DNA from: Thiohalocapsa sp.
GTDB taxonomy: Bacteria; Pseudomonadota; Gammaproteobacteria; Chromatiales; Chromatiaceae
Direction: 5' to 3'
DNA: 64,000 nt
NCBI RefSeq assembly: GCF_022340605.1
Contig: NZ_JAJDNQ010000018.1
Coordinates: forward strand, 19,424 to 83,423
Shown here: piece by piece, positions 23,244 through 32,373 of the stretch
How positions within the stretch are numbered: position 1 is the first letter of the stretch
Layout of the letters: each line of letters opens with the position of its first letter
Program-made: the position numbers and the translations under genes
The notes under the pieces: generated by a model
Seen by the model: only the letters and a program-made list of their open reading frames with translations
Databases searched by the model: none
Told to the model about the DNA's origin: nothing

Positions 23244-24107
23244 TCAGTCCAGCGCCGCGAGCCGCTTGCGCACGAACTCGGGCTGCGCCAGCGCCGCGGC
23301 GTGGATGTCGGCGTTGTAGTAGTGCGTGTCGAGCTGGGCTCCCGCGTCGATGCGGCGGAAGCTGGGGATGTCGGGCTCGGTGCAGGCCATAGTGGCGCTC
23401 CACCAGCCGGAGGGGTAGATGGTCTGCGGGAAGAACAGCGTCTGCGTGGCGCCGAAGCCGGCGCGCTTCAGGTCCTCGTGCATCGCGGCGATGATGTCGA
23501 GGTGGTAGAGCGGGGACTCGCTCTGCTGCACCAGCAGGCCGCCGTCGGCGAGCACGCGGCGGCAGTCGCGGTAGAAGTCGGCGGTGAAGAGCCCTTGCGC
23601 CGGGCCCACCGGGTCGGTGCTGTCGATGATGATGACGTTCAGGCTGGCGGCGGGCGCATTGGCCATCCACTTGATGCCGTCGGCGAAGAGCAGGGTGGCG
23701 CGCGGGTCGTCGTTGCCTGCCGTGAGCTCCGGGAAGAACTGCTCGGCGACGCGGGTGACGCGCTCGTCGATGTCGATCTGCGTGACCTGCTCGACGCCGT
23801 CGTGCTTCAGGACTTCGCGCAGGGTGCCGCAGTCGCCACCACCGATGATGCAGACGTGCTTCGGGTCGGGGTGGGTGAGCAGCACCGGGTGGGCGAGCAT
23901 CTCGTGGTAGAGAAAGTTCTCGCGGCTCGACAGCATGGTGAAGCCGTCGATGACCATGAGGTTGCCGAAGCCCTCGGTCTCGTGGACCTCGATGGTCTGG
24001 TACGCGCTGCGCTCTTCGTGCAGCTTGCGCCGGCAGCGCAGGGAGAACGCGCTCCCGGCGACGTCGTGGACCTCAGTGAACCAGTGTTTGTCGTCGAGGA
24101 TCGGCAT
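23244..24107 (-). CDS. speE: Spermidine synthase
   Basis: Transfers an aminopropyl group from decarboxylated S-adenosylmethionine to putrescine. The 287-residue length is normal. The start MPILDDKHWFTE, the cofactor loop GGGDCGTLREVLKH, and IIIDSTDPVGPAQGLF with the catalytic aspartate are all present. The cofactor loop has Cys where most relatives have Gly (GGGDGG), a small variation that probably leaves activity intact. It stands alone. No speD or speA is adjacent. Confidence 0.95.
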   Translation of the reverse strand: MPILDDKHWFTEVHDVAGSAFSLRCRRKLHEERSAYQTIEVHETEGFGNLMVIDGFTMLSSRENFLYHEMLAHPVLLTHPDPKHVCIIGGGDCGTLREVLKHDGVEQVTQIDIDERVTRVAEQFFPELTAGNDDPRATLLFADGIKWMANAPAASLNVIIIDSTDPVGPAQGLFTADFYRDCRRVLADGGLLVQQSESPLYHLDIIAAMHEDLKRAGFGATQTLFFPQTIYPSGWWSATMACTEPDIPSFRRIDAGAQLDTHYYNADIHAAALAQPEFVRKRLAALD

Positions 24108-24183
24108 GGTGAAGGCCCGTGGCTGAGCCGGTGTGGTGAGTAATTCCGGCGGGCTGTCGGTAGCTGGGCGTTTGGCGGGGTGC

Positions 24184-24540
24184 TCAGCGCGGATAGCGGT
24201 CGTCGAGGTTCGCCGGGCAGAGCACCTCGCGCATGATACCGATCAGCTCCAGCAGTTGGTGGTTACGAATCCGATAATAGATCCGGTTCGCCTCTTTGCG
24301 GGCGACGACGATGTTCTTGTTGCGCAGTTGCTCCAGGTGCTGGGAGATATTGCTCTGCGAGGTGCCGGTACGCTCGACGATCTCGCCGACGGACAGCTCG
24401 CGGTCGCCGAGTGAGCAGAGGATCTTCCACCGCAATGGGTGCGCCATCGCCTTCAGCGCCATCGCCGTGAGGGCAGTATCTTCTTGAGGTGGCGGATCGT
24501 TCGGCGCCGCCGGATTGTGCTCGCTCATGGGTACTACCAT
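24184..24540 (-). CDS. ArsR-family repressor with SqrR/BigR-like cysteine pair
   Basis: A 118-residue winged-helix regulator with the recognition helix TSQSNISQHLEQL. Two cysteines, Cys42 (KILCSL) and Cys108 (REVLCPA), match in position the pair in the persulfide sensors SqrR and BigR, where reactive sulfur links them and releases DNA. The usual ArsR metal ligands (CxCxC) are absent. SqrR in Rhodobacter represses photosynthesis and sulfide oxidation genes, so a role in sulfide-responsive control is a reasonable inference here. Starts at 24540 or 24528 are both possible. It follows a kinase and response regulator pair on the same strand, 61 bp away. Confidence 0.8.
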   Translation of the reverse strand: MVVPMSEHNPAAPNDPPPQEDTALTAMALKAMAHPLRWKILCSLGDRELSVGEIVERTGTSQSNISQHLEQLRNKNIVVARKEANRIYYRIRNHQLLELIGIMREVLCPANLDDRYPR

Positions 24541-24601
24541 CGCTTGACTTTGGTGAAGCCTGCCGCTGCTGCGGCGGGTATTCTGGTCTTGTTTGTCGTT
24601 G

Positions 24602-25534
24602 TCATTCCTTGCTCACCCCAGCCGTCAGGCGGTCTCGTGCTTGCGCGACCCCTTGGCGCGGCTCCTTGGCGCGGTAGGCGGCGTCGTCGTCGATGCGCAC
24701 GTAGCCGCTCATGTCCTTCGCGATGCAGATGATCTCGCTGATCTTGCCCTCGGCATCCTTCACCGCGGTGCGTGAGAACAGGATCGGCACCCGGGTACCG
24801 TCCTTGGCGATGAAGCGCGCCTCGATCTTCGCCAGCGCACCGGTGCGAATCAGGGCCTCGAGCCAGGTGCCCATGAAGGCGCCGGCTTCCTCATCGCCTT
24901 CTTCTTCGAAGACGTCGCCGATGGCGAGCCCGAGCAGGTCTTTCTCGGCATAGTCGAGCATGCCGCAGGCGGCGGGGTTGGCGGTCTTGATGACACCCTC
25001 GGCGTCCAGCACCAGCAATGCCTCGCCCATGTAAGTAACGATGTTCTCCAGGTACTGGCGGGCCTGCTCCAGCGCCGCGGTGCGCTCGGCGACCTTCTCT
25101 TCCAGGGCCACGTTCAGTGCCCTTTCCTTGGCGATAAGTCGGAAATAGGTGCTGATCTTGTTGATCAGAAGATTGTCGTCGATGGGCTTCAGCAGGTAGT
25201 CGACGGCGCCCACCGCGAAGCCGCGCTGTTGGAACTCCTCGGACTTGAAGGCGGCGGTAAGGAAGATGATGGGGATGTCGCGGGTGCGCTTGCGCAGCTT
25301 CAGCAGTGACGCCGTCTGGAAGCCGTCCATCTCCGGCATCTGCACGTCGAGGATGATCAGGTCGATGTTGCTGTGCTCTAGCGTGACATCGATGGCCTCA
25401 CGGCCGGACGACGCCTCCAGGACGGTGGCGTCCAGGTGCTTCTCGATCAGCGTGCGCAGTGTATACAGATTGTGCGCGTGATCGTCGACGATCAGGATCT
25501 TGTAGCCCGAGGCGTGTGTCATACCAGCCGTCAT
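24602..25534 (-). CDS. Response regulator with PAS output, no DNA-binding domain
   Basis: A 310-residue protein. The N-terminal receiver domain (KILIVDDHAHNL, phospho-acceptor in LIILDVQMPEMDG, conserved Lys in LLKPID) is joined by a coiled-coil helix (about residues 135-165) to a PAS domain (about 165-285). There is no DNA-binding or enzymatic output, so it probably acts by protein contacts, for example back on the kinase. Its ATG overlaps the stop of the hybrid kinase gene (ATGA), which makes that kinase the likely partner. Confidence 0.9.
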   Translation of the reverse strand: MTAGMTHASGYKILIVDDHAHNLYTLRTLIEKHLDATVLEASSGREAIDVTLEHSNIDLIILDVQMPEMDGFQTASLLKLRKRTRDIPIIFLTAAFKSEEFQQRGFAVGAVDYLLKPIDDNLLINKISTYFRLIAKERALNVALEEKVAERTAALEQARQYLENIVTYMGEALLVLDAEGVIKTANPAACGMLDYAEKDLLGLAIGDVFEEEGDEEAGAFMGTWLEALIRTGALAKIEARFIAKDGTRVPILFSRTAVKDAEGKISEIICIAKDMSGYVRIDDDAAYRAKEPRQGVAQARDRLTAGVSKE

Positions 25535-27945
25535 GCGATTTCCCGTGCCGCTGCCCCGCTGGTGTGCCGGGAGGTCTGCACCAGCGCGCCGTCCAGCAGC
25601 GCCGCCAGCGCGGCCCGATCCAGGGGCTTGGCCAGGAAGCCTACGGCACCGGCGGAACGGCAGCGCTCGCGCTCGGCCTCATCGAGGTCGCCGATGACGT
25701 AGATCGGCGGTTCGGCACCGGTTGCCCCGTCATTAATGCGCTTGATCGTAGCACAGGTTTCTTCTGCGGACGCGGAGGCGGACATGAGCAGCAGGGGGCA
25801 TTCCGGCTCCTCCTGCAGGGTCTCCAGCGCTTCGTCGGCATCGGCGGCGGTCTGCACCCGCACGCCCATGGACTCCAGCTGCGAGGTGGCCGTCACCAGG
25901 CATTGCACGTCGCGCTCCACCAGCAGCACCCAGCGGTTGCCGGACGGCGGCTGCACCGTGGCGGGCGCGGCCGGCGCGCTGGACGGGCGCTTGGGGGGGG
26001 GCTGCGCCCACTGCTCGGCGGCAGGTGCCGCGGGGGGCTTGCGCTCGGGTGGTGCGGCGTGGTCCTCGAGGATCTCGACGGACTCCAGCTCGTTCGGGTC
26101 CAGCGCCGTGGGCAACAGCAGTGTGAACCGCGAGCCCTCGCCGAGGCTGCTCTCGACCTGGATCTCGCCGCCCAGGAGCTGCGCCAGCTCGCGGCTGATG
26201 GAGAGCCCGAGGCCGGTGCCGCCATAGCGCCGGCGGGTGGAACCGTCCGCCTGCTGGAACGCCTCGAAGATGATCTCCTCCTTGCCGGGCGGGATGCCGA
26301 TGCCGGTGTCGGCGACGGCGATGGCCAGCGGGCGCTCCGCGGTGCCCATGCCGACGGCGATGGTGACCGTGCCCGTGTCGGTGAACTTGGCGGCATTCGA
26401 CAGGAAATTCTTGAGAATCTGCCGGAGCTTGCCGCGATCGGTGTAGATGCGCTCCGGCGCGCCGGCGCCGATATCGAGACGCAGCACGAGGCCCTTCTGC
26501 GTCATCGGCGGGCGCATCAGCTCGGCCAGCTCGGCGAGCATCGGCGCGATATCCACCCACTCCAGGCTCACGGTCACCGGCCCGGCCTCGATGCGCGAGA
26601 TGTCCAGAATGTTATCGATCATGGTACGCAGGTCGCGGCCCGCCTCGTTGATGACCTGCGCCTGGCGGCGCTGCTCGTTGTCCAGGCCGGACTCCTGCGC
26701 GGCGAGCATCTTCGACAGCAGCAGGATGGAGTTCAGCGGCGTGCGCAGCTCGTGACTGACGTTGGCGAGGAACTCCGACTTGTAGCGGTTGGACTGTTCC
26801 AGCTCGCGGGTATGCTGGCGCTCGGTGGCGATGTGCTCGGCGTGGTGGTGCGCCAGGGCGTTGAGCTGGTGGCCCAGCTCGCGGACCTCCTGCGGTCCCT
26901 TCCAGGCAAACCACTGCGGCTGGCGATCGCGCAGGATGGACTCGATGCCGCTGGTGAGCTCCTGGCCGAAGCGCTCGGCGCGGTTGGCAAGCCAGTGCGC
27001 CATCAGCAGCACCACCAGCACCAGCACCAGGATGATGGAGAGTACGCGCGCCATCAGGGCGTCGCGGAACTGCTCGATGGGCGATGGGTCCACCGGGCGG
27101 CCCACCCACAGCGGCACGCCGTCCTCGGTGAGGAACATGGGCACCCAGAGCAGGGGCGGGCCGTGCGGGTTGCGCCACAGGGCGAGCTTGCCCTCGGCGA
27201 AGATCTGGTCGAGCCCCGGGAAATCGCCGAACGCGGTCGCCTCGTCGCTGAGCGGCTCGCCGGCGCGCAGGTAGCTGCCGTCGTTGGTGACCCACAGCGT
27301 GTCGCGGTAATACTGGGCGAGGCCGCCGACGTCGATGGTCATCAGCAGCAGTCCGGGCGGCAGGCCGTCGGCGCCGCCGCGCTCCCCCACCGGACTCGCC
27401 AGTTGCAGCGTCATCAGCTTGCGTGGGTCCTCGCTGCCGGCGTAGGGATTGATACGGATGCGGCTGACGATCACCTCGCCGGAGTTCAGCTTGATGCCGG
27501 CGTTGACGAAGCCGCGGCTCGGCGGCTCTGGCGGCAGCGGCGCCGGCTCCCACTCGGAGGTCTGGGCATCGCGGCGCAGCCAGAAGCGCTCGTTGCCGGC
27601 GGCGTCTAGGAAAAGAATCTGGATCACGTCAAGCTGGTCCGGCAGCACTTGGTTGATCCAGCCGGTGTAGCGGGCGCGGGCGCGGTCCACCTCGTCCTCG
27701 CTGCCCCGCTGGCCGAGGATGACACCGGGCTCCGGCAGTTTCGCCAGCAGGCGGATCATCTCGTCGCGGCTCGCGAGGTGCTGGTCGAGGTCGCGGAAGT
27801 CGGCCCGCAGGTTCTGCAGGTACGCCTTCTGGTAGAACATGGCCGTGCGGTCGAGCACCAGCGGCAGGTTGATCAGCACCGCGATGATCAGAGGCGCCAG
27901 GCCGAACAGCAGCAACAGCAGCAAAATGTAGAAGCGGAGTTTCAC
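25531..27945 (-). CDS. Hybrid sensor histidine kinase with degenerate receiver
   Basis: About 804 residues. A membrane helix at the N-terminus (LRFYILLLLLLFGLAPLI), a periplasmic sensor region to about 320, a second helix (LSIILVLVLVVLLMAH), then HisKA with H in NVSHELRTPLN, and an HATPase domain (NAAKFTD, DTGIGIP, GGTGLGLSIS). A proline/alanine-rich linker leads to a receiver-like domain. In that domain the phospho-acceptor position reads LLLMSAS instead of an aspartate, so it cannot be phosphorylated normally. The GTG at 27945 is chosen because the frame upstream of it passes through a dispersed repeat. Confidence 0.88.
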   Translation of the reverse strand: MKLRFYILLLLLLFGLAPLIIAVLINLPLVLDRTAMFYQKAYLQNLRADFRDLDQHLASRDEMIRLLAKLPEPGVILGQRGSEDEVDRARARYTGWINQVLPDQLDVIQILFLDAAGNERFWLRRDAQTSEWEPAPLPPEPPSRGFVNAGIKLNSGEVIVSRIRINPYAGSEDPRKLMTLQLASPVGERGGADGLPPGLLLMTIDVGGLAQYYRDTLWVTNDGSYLRAGEPLSDEATAFGDFPGLDQIFAEGKLALWRNPHGPPLLWVPMFLTEDGVPLWVGRPVDPSPIEQFRDALMARVLSIILVLVLVVLLMAHWLANRAERFGQELTSGIESILRDRQPQWFAWKGPQEVRELGHQLNALAHHHAEHIATERQHTRELEQSNRYKSEFLANVSHELRTPLNSILLLSKMLAAQESGLDNEQRRQAQVINEAGRDLRTMIDNILDISRIEAGPVTVSLEWVDIAPMLAELAELMRPPMTQKGLVLRLDIGAGAPERIYTDRGKLRQILKNFLSNAAKFTDTGTVTIAVGMGTAERPLAIAVADTGIGIPPGKEEIIFEAFQQADGSTRRRYGGTGLGLSISRELAQLLGGEIQVESSLGEGSRFTLLLPTALDPNELESVEILEDHAAPPERKPPAAPAAEQWAQPPPKRPSSAPAAPATVQPPSGNRWVLLVERDVQCLVTATSQLESMGVRVQTAADADEALETLQEEPECPLLLMSASASAEETCATIKRINDGATGAEPPIYVIGDLDEAERERCRSAGAVGFLAKPLDRAALAALLDGALVQTSRHTSGAAAREIA

Positions 27946-28018
27946 ACCAGGCCTCGCAACGCGGCTTAGAGAAGACGCCGATGTATCCGGCGCTCCCGCT
28001 GCGGGGCGGGGCGCCCCA

Positions 28019-28134
28019 CCATTTTCACGCCTCTGAGCGACGAGAAAATGCAGGAAGCGGGAGACCGCCGACTCTCTGAGCACGTTCCGCTCCTGTCTGC
28101 TGCTTGGCCAGGATGGCCGATAGATCAGTATCTT
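28019..28134 (+). repeat. Family D hairpin repeat, copy 2
   Basis: Aligns with 17071-17190 in the same orientation. Lies between the divergent hybrid kinase and truC genes, so it could carry promoter or regulatory functions as well. Confidence 0.65.
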
Positions 28135-28242
28135 CCTAGTCGATTACGATAGCTGTCTGGACATAATCATGGAATGGGCGTTTCACACTGCGGTTCGCGG
28201 GTTGCGGTTCGTCGCCGCGCCGTGCTCTGAGGGAATCGGGCG

Positions 28243-29004
28243 ATGACGGCGTTGCGGCTGTTGCACCTGGACGATCACCTGGTCGCCGTGGACAAGCCGC
28301 CGGGGATGCTGGTGCATCGCACCCGGTTGGCGGACGGCAATGACTTTCTGCTGCAGCGTCTGCGCCGGCAACTCGGCAGGCGGGTTTACGCGGTGCACCG
28401 ATTGGACCGGCCCACCTCCGGCGTGCTGGTGTTCGGGCTGACGCCGGACGCCGCGCGCCAGCTCTCCGGCCAGTTCGAGCGCCAGACTGTCACCAAGCGC
28501 TATCTCGCCGTGGTGCGCGGCTGGCCGGAGCCCGCCGGCAGCATCGACTACCCGCTCGCCGACCCGGAGGCGACCGCCCCAGCACGGCGGGCACCGCGAC
28601 ACGCGCTGACGGACTACCTGCGGCTCGCCGCGGTGGAGTTGCCGGTGGCGGTGGGCCGCTATCCCTCCAGCCGCTACGCGCTGGTGCTGGTGCGTCCTCA
28701 CACGGGCCGCCGGCACCAGATCCGGCGCCACTTCGCCCACATCCGCCATCCGCTCATCGGCGACACCACCCACGGCGAAGGCCGGCACAACCGCTTCTTT
28801 CGCGCGCACCTGGGGCTCCAACGGTTGTTGCTGCACGCTTGGTCGCTGGCGTTGATGCATCCCGTGACGGGGGCACCGCTGTGCATCGAGGCACGGCCGG
28901 ATGCGGACTGGGGCGGGTTGCTGGCGGCGTTCGGCTGGGAAAGGGCGCTGGATCGGGGCGGCTGCGCCTGCCGGGGTGTGAGAGCGGCCGGTAGGGCGGG
29001 CTGA
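28243..29004 (+). CDS. truC: tRNA pseudouridine(65) synthase TruC
   Basis: RluA-family enzyme that isomerises uridine 65 in tRNA. The 253-residue protein has the catalytic HRLDRPTSG motif near residue 53. The C-terminal half (GRRHQIRRHFAHIRHPLIGD, then LGLQRLLLHAW) closely follows E. coli TruC. The C-terminal 15 residues are glycine/arginine-rich and run into a REPIN. Identification is firm for the family and good for the TruC subgroup. Confidence 0.9.
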   Translation: MTALRLLHLDDHLVAVDKPPGMLVHRTRLADGNDFLLQRLRRQLGRRVYAVHRLDRPTSGVLVFGLTPDAARQLSGQFERQTVTKRYLAVVRGWPEPAGSIDYPLADPEATAPARRAPRHALTDYLRLAAVELPVAVGRYPSSRYALVLVRPHTGRRHQIRRHFAHIRHPLIGDTTHGEGRHNRFFRAHLGLQRLLLHAWSLALMHPVTGAPLCIEARPDADWGGLLAAFGWERALDRGGCACRGVRAAGRAG

Positions 29005-29064
29005 GCGGCAGCGAAGCCCGACACAGCGCCGGCCGTCGGGCTTCCTTGCGTCAGCCCGACCTAC
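28991..29064. repeat. Family C inverted pair between convergent genes
   Basis: Arms gtagggcgggctgag and ctcag-like cagcccgacctac bracket two inner copies of aagcccgac / gtcgggctt. The fold is a long cruciform. It overlaps the last codons of truC and ends 100 bp before bcp. It may serve as a bidirectional terminator. Confidence 0.7.
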
Positions 29065-29166
29065 GCACGCCGCAGCGCCCTTTCGCGTGTTCTCGTGCGC
29101 GGCTTCGCGTGCGCGTTCTTCCTTTTGTCCGCAGCGACGCCACTACGGGTTTTGGCCGCATCCCGC

Positions 29167-29631
29167 TCAGAGTGCCTGAATCAGCTCCAGCACCTGGGCC
29201 GCATGGCCCTTGGGCTTGATGTCGTAGAGTGCGTGGCGAACGATGCCGGCGGAGTCGATGATGAAGGTGGAGCGCACGATGCCCATCTTCTTGACGCCGT
29301 TCTTTTCCTTTTCGCGCCAGACGCCGTAGGCCTCGCAGACGTCGCCGTCGGTGTCGGCGAGCAGCGTCACGCTGAGCCCGTATTTGTCACGGAAGGCGCC
29401 GTGGCTGGCACAGGTATCGCGGCTGATGCCGACGATGTCCGCGCCAGCCTCCTGGAAGTCGCCGTGCAGGTCGGTAAACTCCAGCGCCTCCATGGTGCAG
29501 CCCGGCGTGTCGTCCTTCGGATAGAAGCAGAGCACGAGTTTGCGCTCCGCCCACATTCGGGTGATGTCGACGCGCTCCATGTCCGCATCGGGCAGCGAGA
29601 AGGGCGGTGCCTGGTCACCGGGTTGCAGCAT
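29167..29631 (-). CDS. bcp: Thioredoxin-dependent peroxiredoxin (Bcp/PrxQ)
   Basis: Reduces peroxides using thioredoxin. The 154-residue protein has the peroxidatic cysteine in DDTPGCTMEA (Cys45). The residue five positions later, a cysteine in E. coli Bcp, is not one here. A cysteine near residue 75 (SRDTCASHGAF) occupies the position of the resolving cysteine in the alpha-3 subtype of PrxQ. It is a single-gene unit. Identification is firm. Confidence 0.95.
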   Translation of the reverse strand: MLQPGDQAPPFSLPDADMERVDITRMWAERKLVLCFYPKDDTPGCTMEALEFTDLHGDFQEAGADIVGISRDTCASHGAFRDKYGLSVTLLADTDGDVCEAYGVWREKEKNGVKKMGIVRSTFIIDSAGIVRHALYDIKPKGHAAQVLELIQAL

Positions 29632-29827
29632 GGTCTCCCCCTGGGCAGTAGTAATCGCGGCCGGCCTCGCGTCGGCGCTGCCGCAGCGGCTTTCTCGGCG
29701 TCCGCTGGTCGAATTTTCGGCGAAATGTAGGCAGGCGCCGGGCGGGCGTCAACCGGAAATGCGCCGCGGTCATGGTGCGGGTTCCAGGGGCGATGCGTTG
29801 CGCTGCAGCGCGCGGCAAGCGTCGGGC

Positions 29828-31285
29828 TCAAGCGTCGGTGACGAAGGGTGTACGAGCGCTGCTTTTGGGGTCCGCCGGGTTGCCGATGACGGGGGCGTCC
29901 AGGGCTGTCGAGGCGGGCGGCCGGGGCGCGCGCCGGGTGCCGGCACCCTGTGCCGGTGCCGGCTGCCCGTCGTCGGCGTCTTCCTCTTCCGGTGGCAGCC
30001 GCACGCTGGCGACGGTGCCACCGCCGACACGGCTGCTGAGGTGAATCTCCATATCGTTGGCTACGGCGAGCTGCCGCGCCACGGCCAGGCCGAGTCCAGA
30101 GCCGCCGGTGCGGCGGTTGCGCGATCGCTCCAGCCGGTAGAAGGGGCGGAACACCGCCTCGCGCTCCGCCTCCGGGATGCCGGGGCCGCGGTCGAGCACG
30201 AAGATCACCGCGGCGCGGTGGTTGCAGTCCAGGCGCACCTCTACGGGCGCCTGGCTGTAGCGCAGCGCGTTCTCGATCAGGTTGCCGAGGATGCGCCGCA
30301 GCGCCAGCGCGCTCACGGCCTGCACACAGGGCTGCGCCGGCTGCCAGACGATGCGCGGCCGCGCGCCCACCACCTCACCGATGAGCCGTCCGATGTCCAG
30401 GCGATGGCGCTCGCCGGCACCGAGCGTGCTGCCGAGCTCCACCGCCTGGCTGATCTGGGTGTTCATCTCCTCCAGATCGCGCTCCATGCGCGCCTTGAGT
30501 GCCGGATCGGTCTGCGCCGGCAGCATCTCCAGTGCCAGGCGCAGCCGCGTCAGCGGCGTGCGCAGGTCGTGCGAGATACCGGCTAGCAGCACGGTGCGGT
30601 CCGCCAGCAACTCGCGCACCTGCTGGCTGGTCTCGTTGAACTGCCGTGCCAGGTTGGCGAGCTCCCGCGGGCCGCTCTCAGGTAGCGGCTCCGGTGAGCG
30701 GCCCTTGGCCACCTCCTCGGCGGCATGCGCGAGGCGGGTCAGGGGCGACGTGACGCGTCGCGCCAGCACCGAGGCGGTCACCACCAGCAGCAGCAGTGCC
30801 AGCGTGGAGATGATGAAGACGCCTTCCAGCGGTCTGGTGTTGATGCGGTCGCGCGGAAAGCCGGCCCAGACGCGCCCCCGCGGCGTATCCAGCTCCGCCC
30901 AGAACCAGCGCTTGCCGTCGATAATGTTGCTCTGCATCCGCAGCTCGGAGTCGGTGCGGCGGCTCAGGGCCTCGCTCAGGCGCTGCACGTACGGGAAGAA
31001 GTAGTTGCGCAGGTTGCCGGGGGCGTCGTTCTCGGGGCGCAGCCAGAGCTGGTAGTCGTTGAGGAGTTTGTCCCGGTAGTCCCCCTGCATGGCCTCCGGC
31101 AGTTGCACGAGCGTGCGGGCCGAGAGCTCCATCAAGGCCGCCAGGTCCGACGTCGAGCGCTGCACCACCGGGAACAGCGCGTAGTAGACGACGGTGAAAA
31201 AGGTGATGAACGCGAAGCTGCCGAAGGTCAGCACCAGCGTCAGCAGGACGCGCGCGAACAGTGACGACGGCAGCAGCGAGCGCAA
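29828..31285 (-). CDS. envZ: EnvZ-like osmosensor histidine kinase
   Basis: A 485-residue membrane kinase of the EnvZ type: helix at about 12-34, periplasmic loop, second helix at about 155-175, HAMP (ARRVTSPLTRLAHAAEEVAKG), HisKA with AGISHDLRTPLTRLR, and HATPase (NLIENALRYS, DRGPGIP, GGSGLGLAVA). It lies 4 bp downstream of ompR and forms a two-gene operon with it. The C-terminal tail of about 40 residues is proline/alanine-rich and not conserved. The stimulus in this organism is not known from sequence. Confidence 0.92.
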   Translation of the reverse strand: MRSLLPSSLFARVLLTLVLTFGSFAFITFFTVVYYALFPVVQRSTSDLAALMELSARTLVQLPEAMQGDYRDKLLNDYQLWLRPENDAPGNLRNYFFPYVQRLSEALSRRTDSELRMQSNIIDGKRWFWAELDTPRGRVWAGFPRDRINTRPLEGVFIISTLALLLLVVTASVLARRVTSPLTRLAHAAEEVAKGRSPEPLPESGPRELANLARQFNETSQQVRELLADRTVLLAGISHDLRTPLTRLRLALEMLPAQTDPALKARMERDLEEMNTQISQAVELGSTLGAGERHRLDIGRLIGEVVGARPRIVWQPAQPCVQAVSALALRRILGNLIENALRYSQAPVEVRLDCNHRAAVIFVLDRGPGIPEAEREAVFRPFYRLERSRNRRTGGSGLGLAVARQLAVANDMEIHLSSRVGGGTVASVRLPPEEEDADDGQPAPAQGAGTRRAPRPPASTALDAPVIGNPADPKSSARTPFVTDA

Positions 31286-31289
31286 GGGC

Positions 31290-32006
31290 TCAGCCCTCGG
31301 TATGGGGGGTGAACATGTAGCCGCGGCCCCAGACGGTGCGGATATAGCGGGGTTGCTTCTTGTTGGGCTCGATCTTGGCTCGCAGTCGCGCCACCTGGAC
31401 GTCGACGCTGCGGTCGAAGGGGTTGCGCTCGTAGCCTTTCAGCAGATCCAGCAGCCGGTCGCGGTGCAGCATCTGGTTCGGATGCTCGACGAAGATGCGC
31501 AGCAGGTCGAACTCGCTGCCGGTCAGGGTCACGGCCTCGCCGTCGCGGGTGAGCTGTCGTGCGGTGAGGTCGAGCCGGTAGGGGCCGAAGACGGCCACGT
31601 CCGCGTCGTCCAGCTGCGCCATGGGCGCGCGCCGGCGCAGCACCGCTCGGATGCGGGCGAGCAGCTCGCGCGGGTTGAAGGGTTTCGCGAGGTAGTCGTC
31701 CGCGCCCACCTCGAGGCCGACGATGCGGTCGATGTCCTCGCCGCGGGCGGAAAGCATGATGATGGGGACGTCGGTCTTGGTGCGCAGGCGCCGCGCCACC
31801 GTCAGGCCATCGTCGCCCGGCAGCATCAGGTCCAGGATCAGCAAGTCTGCCGAGTGCTGCTCCAGCCAGGCGAACATGGCCGCGCCATCCTCGACGCCGC
31901 TCACCTCGAACCCCTCCTGGCGCAGGTAGTCCGTCAGTAGCTCGCGCAGCGATGCGTCGTCGTCGATGACGAGGACACGGGTCGGGTTTTCGTTGGCGGC
32001 GGCCAT
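31290..32006 (-). CDS. ompR: OmpR-type response regulator
   Basis: A 238-residue transcription factor with a receiver domain (VIDDDASL, phospho-acceptor in LLILDLMLPGDDG) and a C-terminal winged helix ending WGRGYMFTPH. The second half closely matches E. coli OmpR (RNPFDRSVDVQVARLR). It pairs with the EnvZ-like kinase just downstream. OmpR proteins control porins and osmotic responses. Confidence 0.94.
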   Translation of the reverse strand: MAAANENPTRVLVIDDDASLRELLTDYLRQEGFEVSGVEDGAAMFAWLEQHSADLLILDLMLPGDDGLTVARRLRTKTDVPIIMLSARGEDIDRIVGLEVGADDYLAKPFNPRELLARIRAVLRRRAPMAQLDDADVAVFGPYRLDLTARQLTRDGEAVTLTGSEFDLLRIFVEHPNQMLHRDRLLDLLKGYERNPFDRSVDVQVARLRAKIEPNKKQPRYIRTVWGRGYMFTPHTEG

Positions 32007-32300
32007 GTCTTTACGTCATCGATTGTGCCGATCGCAAGGTCTTTCGGTGCGATTTTGTGACTTGGTTCCGAGACCTTCGCGAGGCTCGGCGGCACGCGGT
32101 GGCGCTCGTAACAAGTTGTCACAAATATCAGTATATGACGAAATACCTTAGTAGTTACCCGCACCCATAATTGACTCAAGCCCTAGCGAAAACCGGGGCA
32201 ATGTTCAGGTTCGGCGGCAGCGGGGTCAGCCGCGGACGCAGTGCCTCGACCGGCAATGGAGATCCGATCGAACGGGATGGCATCGCCATGCGGCGTCGAG

Positions 32301-32336
32301 TCGGAGTCTGAGCCGGAGTCTGAGCGGGAGTCTGAG
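32301..32336. repeat. Three tandem 12-bp units
   Basis: The unit is ccggagtctgag with one variable base, three copies in a row, 38 bp before a small membrane-protein gene. It may be part of a promoter region or a slippage tract. The rest of the gap 32007-32373 must hold the ompR promoter, near the AT-rich 32110-32160. Confidence 0.75.
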
Positions 32337-32373
32337 TAAGACTAGCGCAGTCGCGGGAAACGGAGGCAGTACC

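Noticed and set aside
27946..28083. Longer N-terminus for the hybrid kinase
   Set aside because: The extra codons come from the family D repeat. The GTG at 27945 directly before the membrane helix is more plausible.
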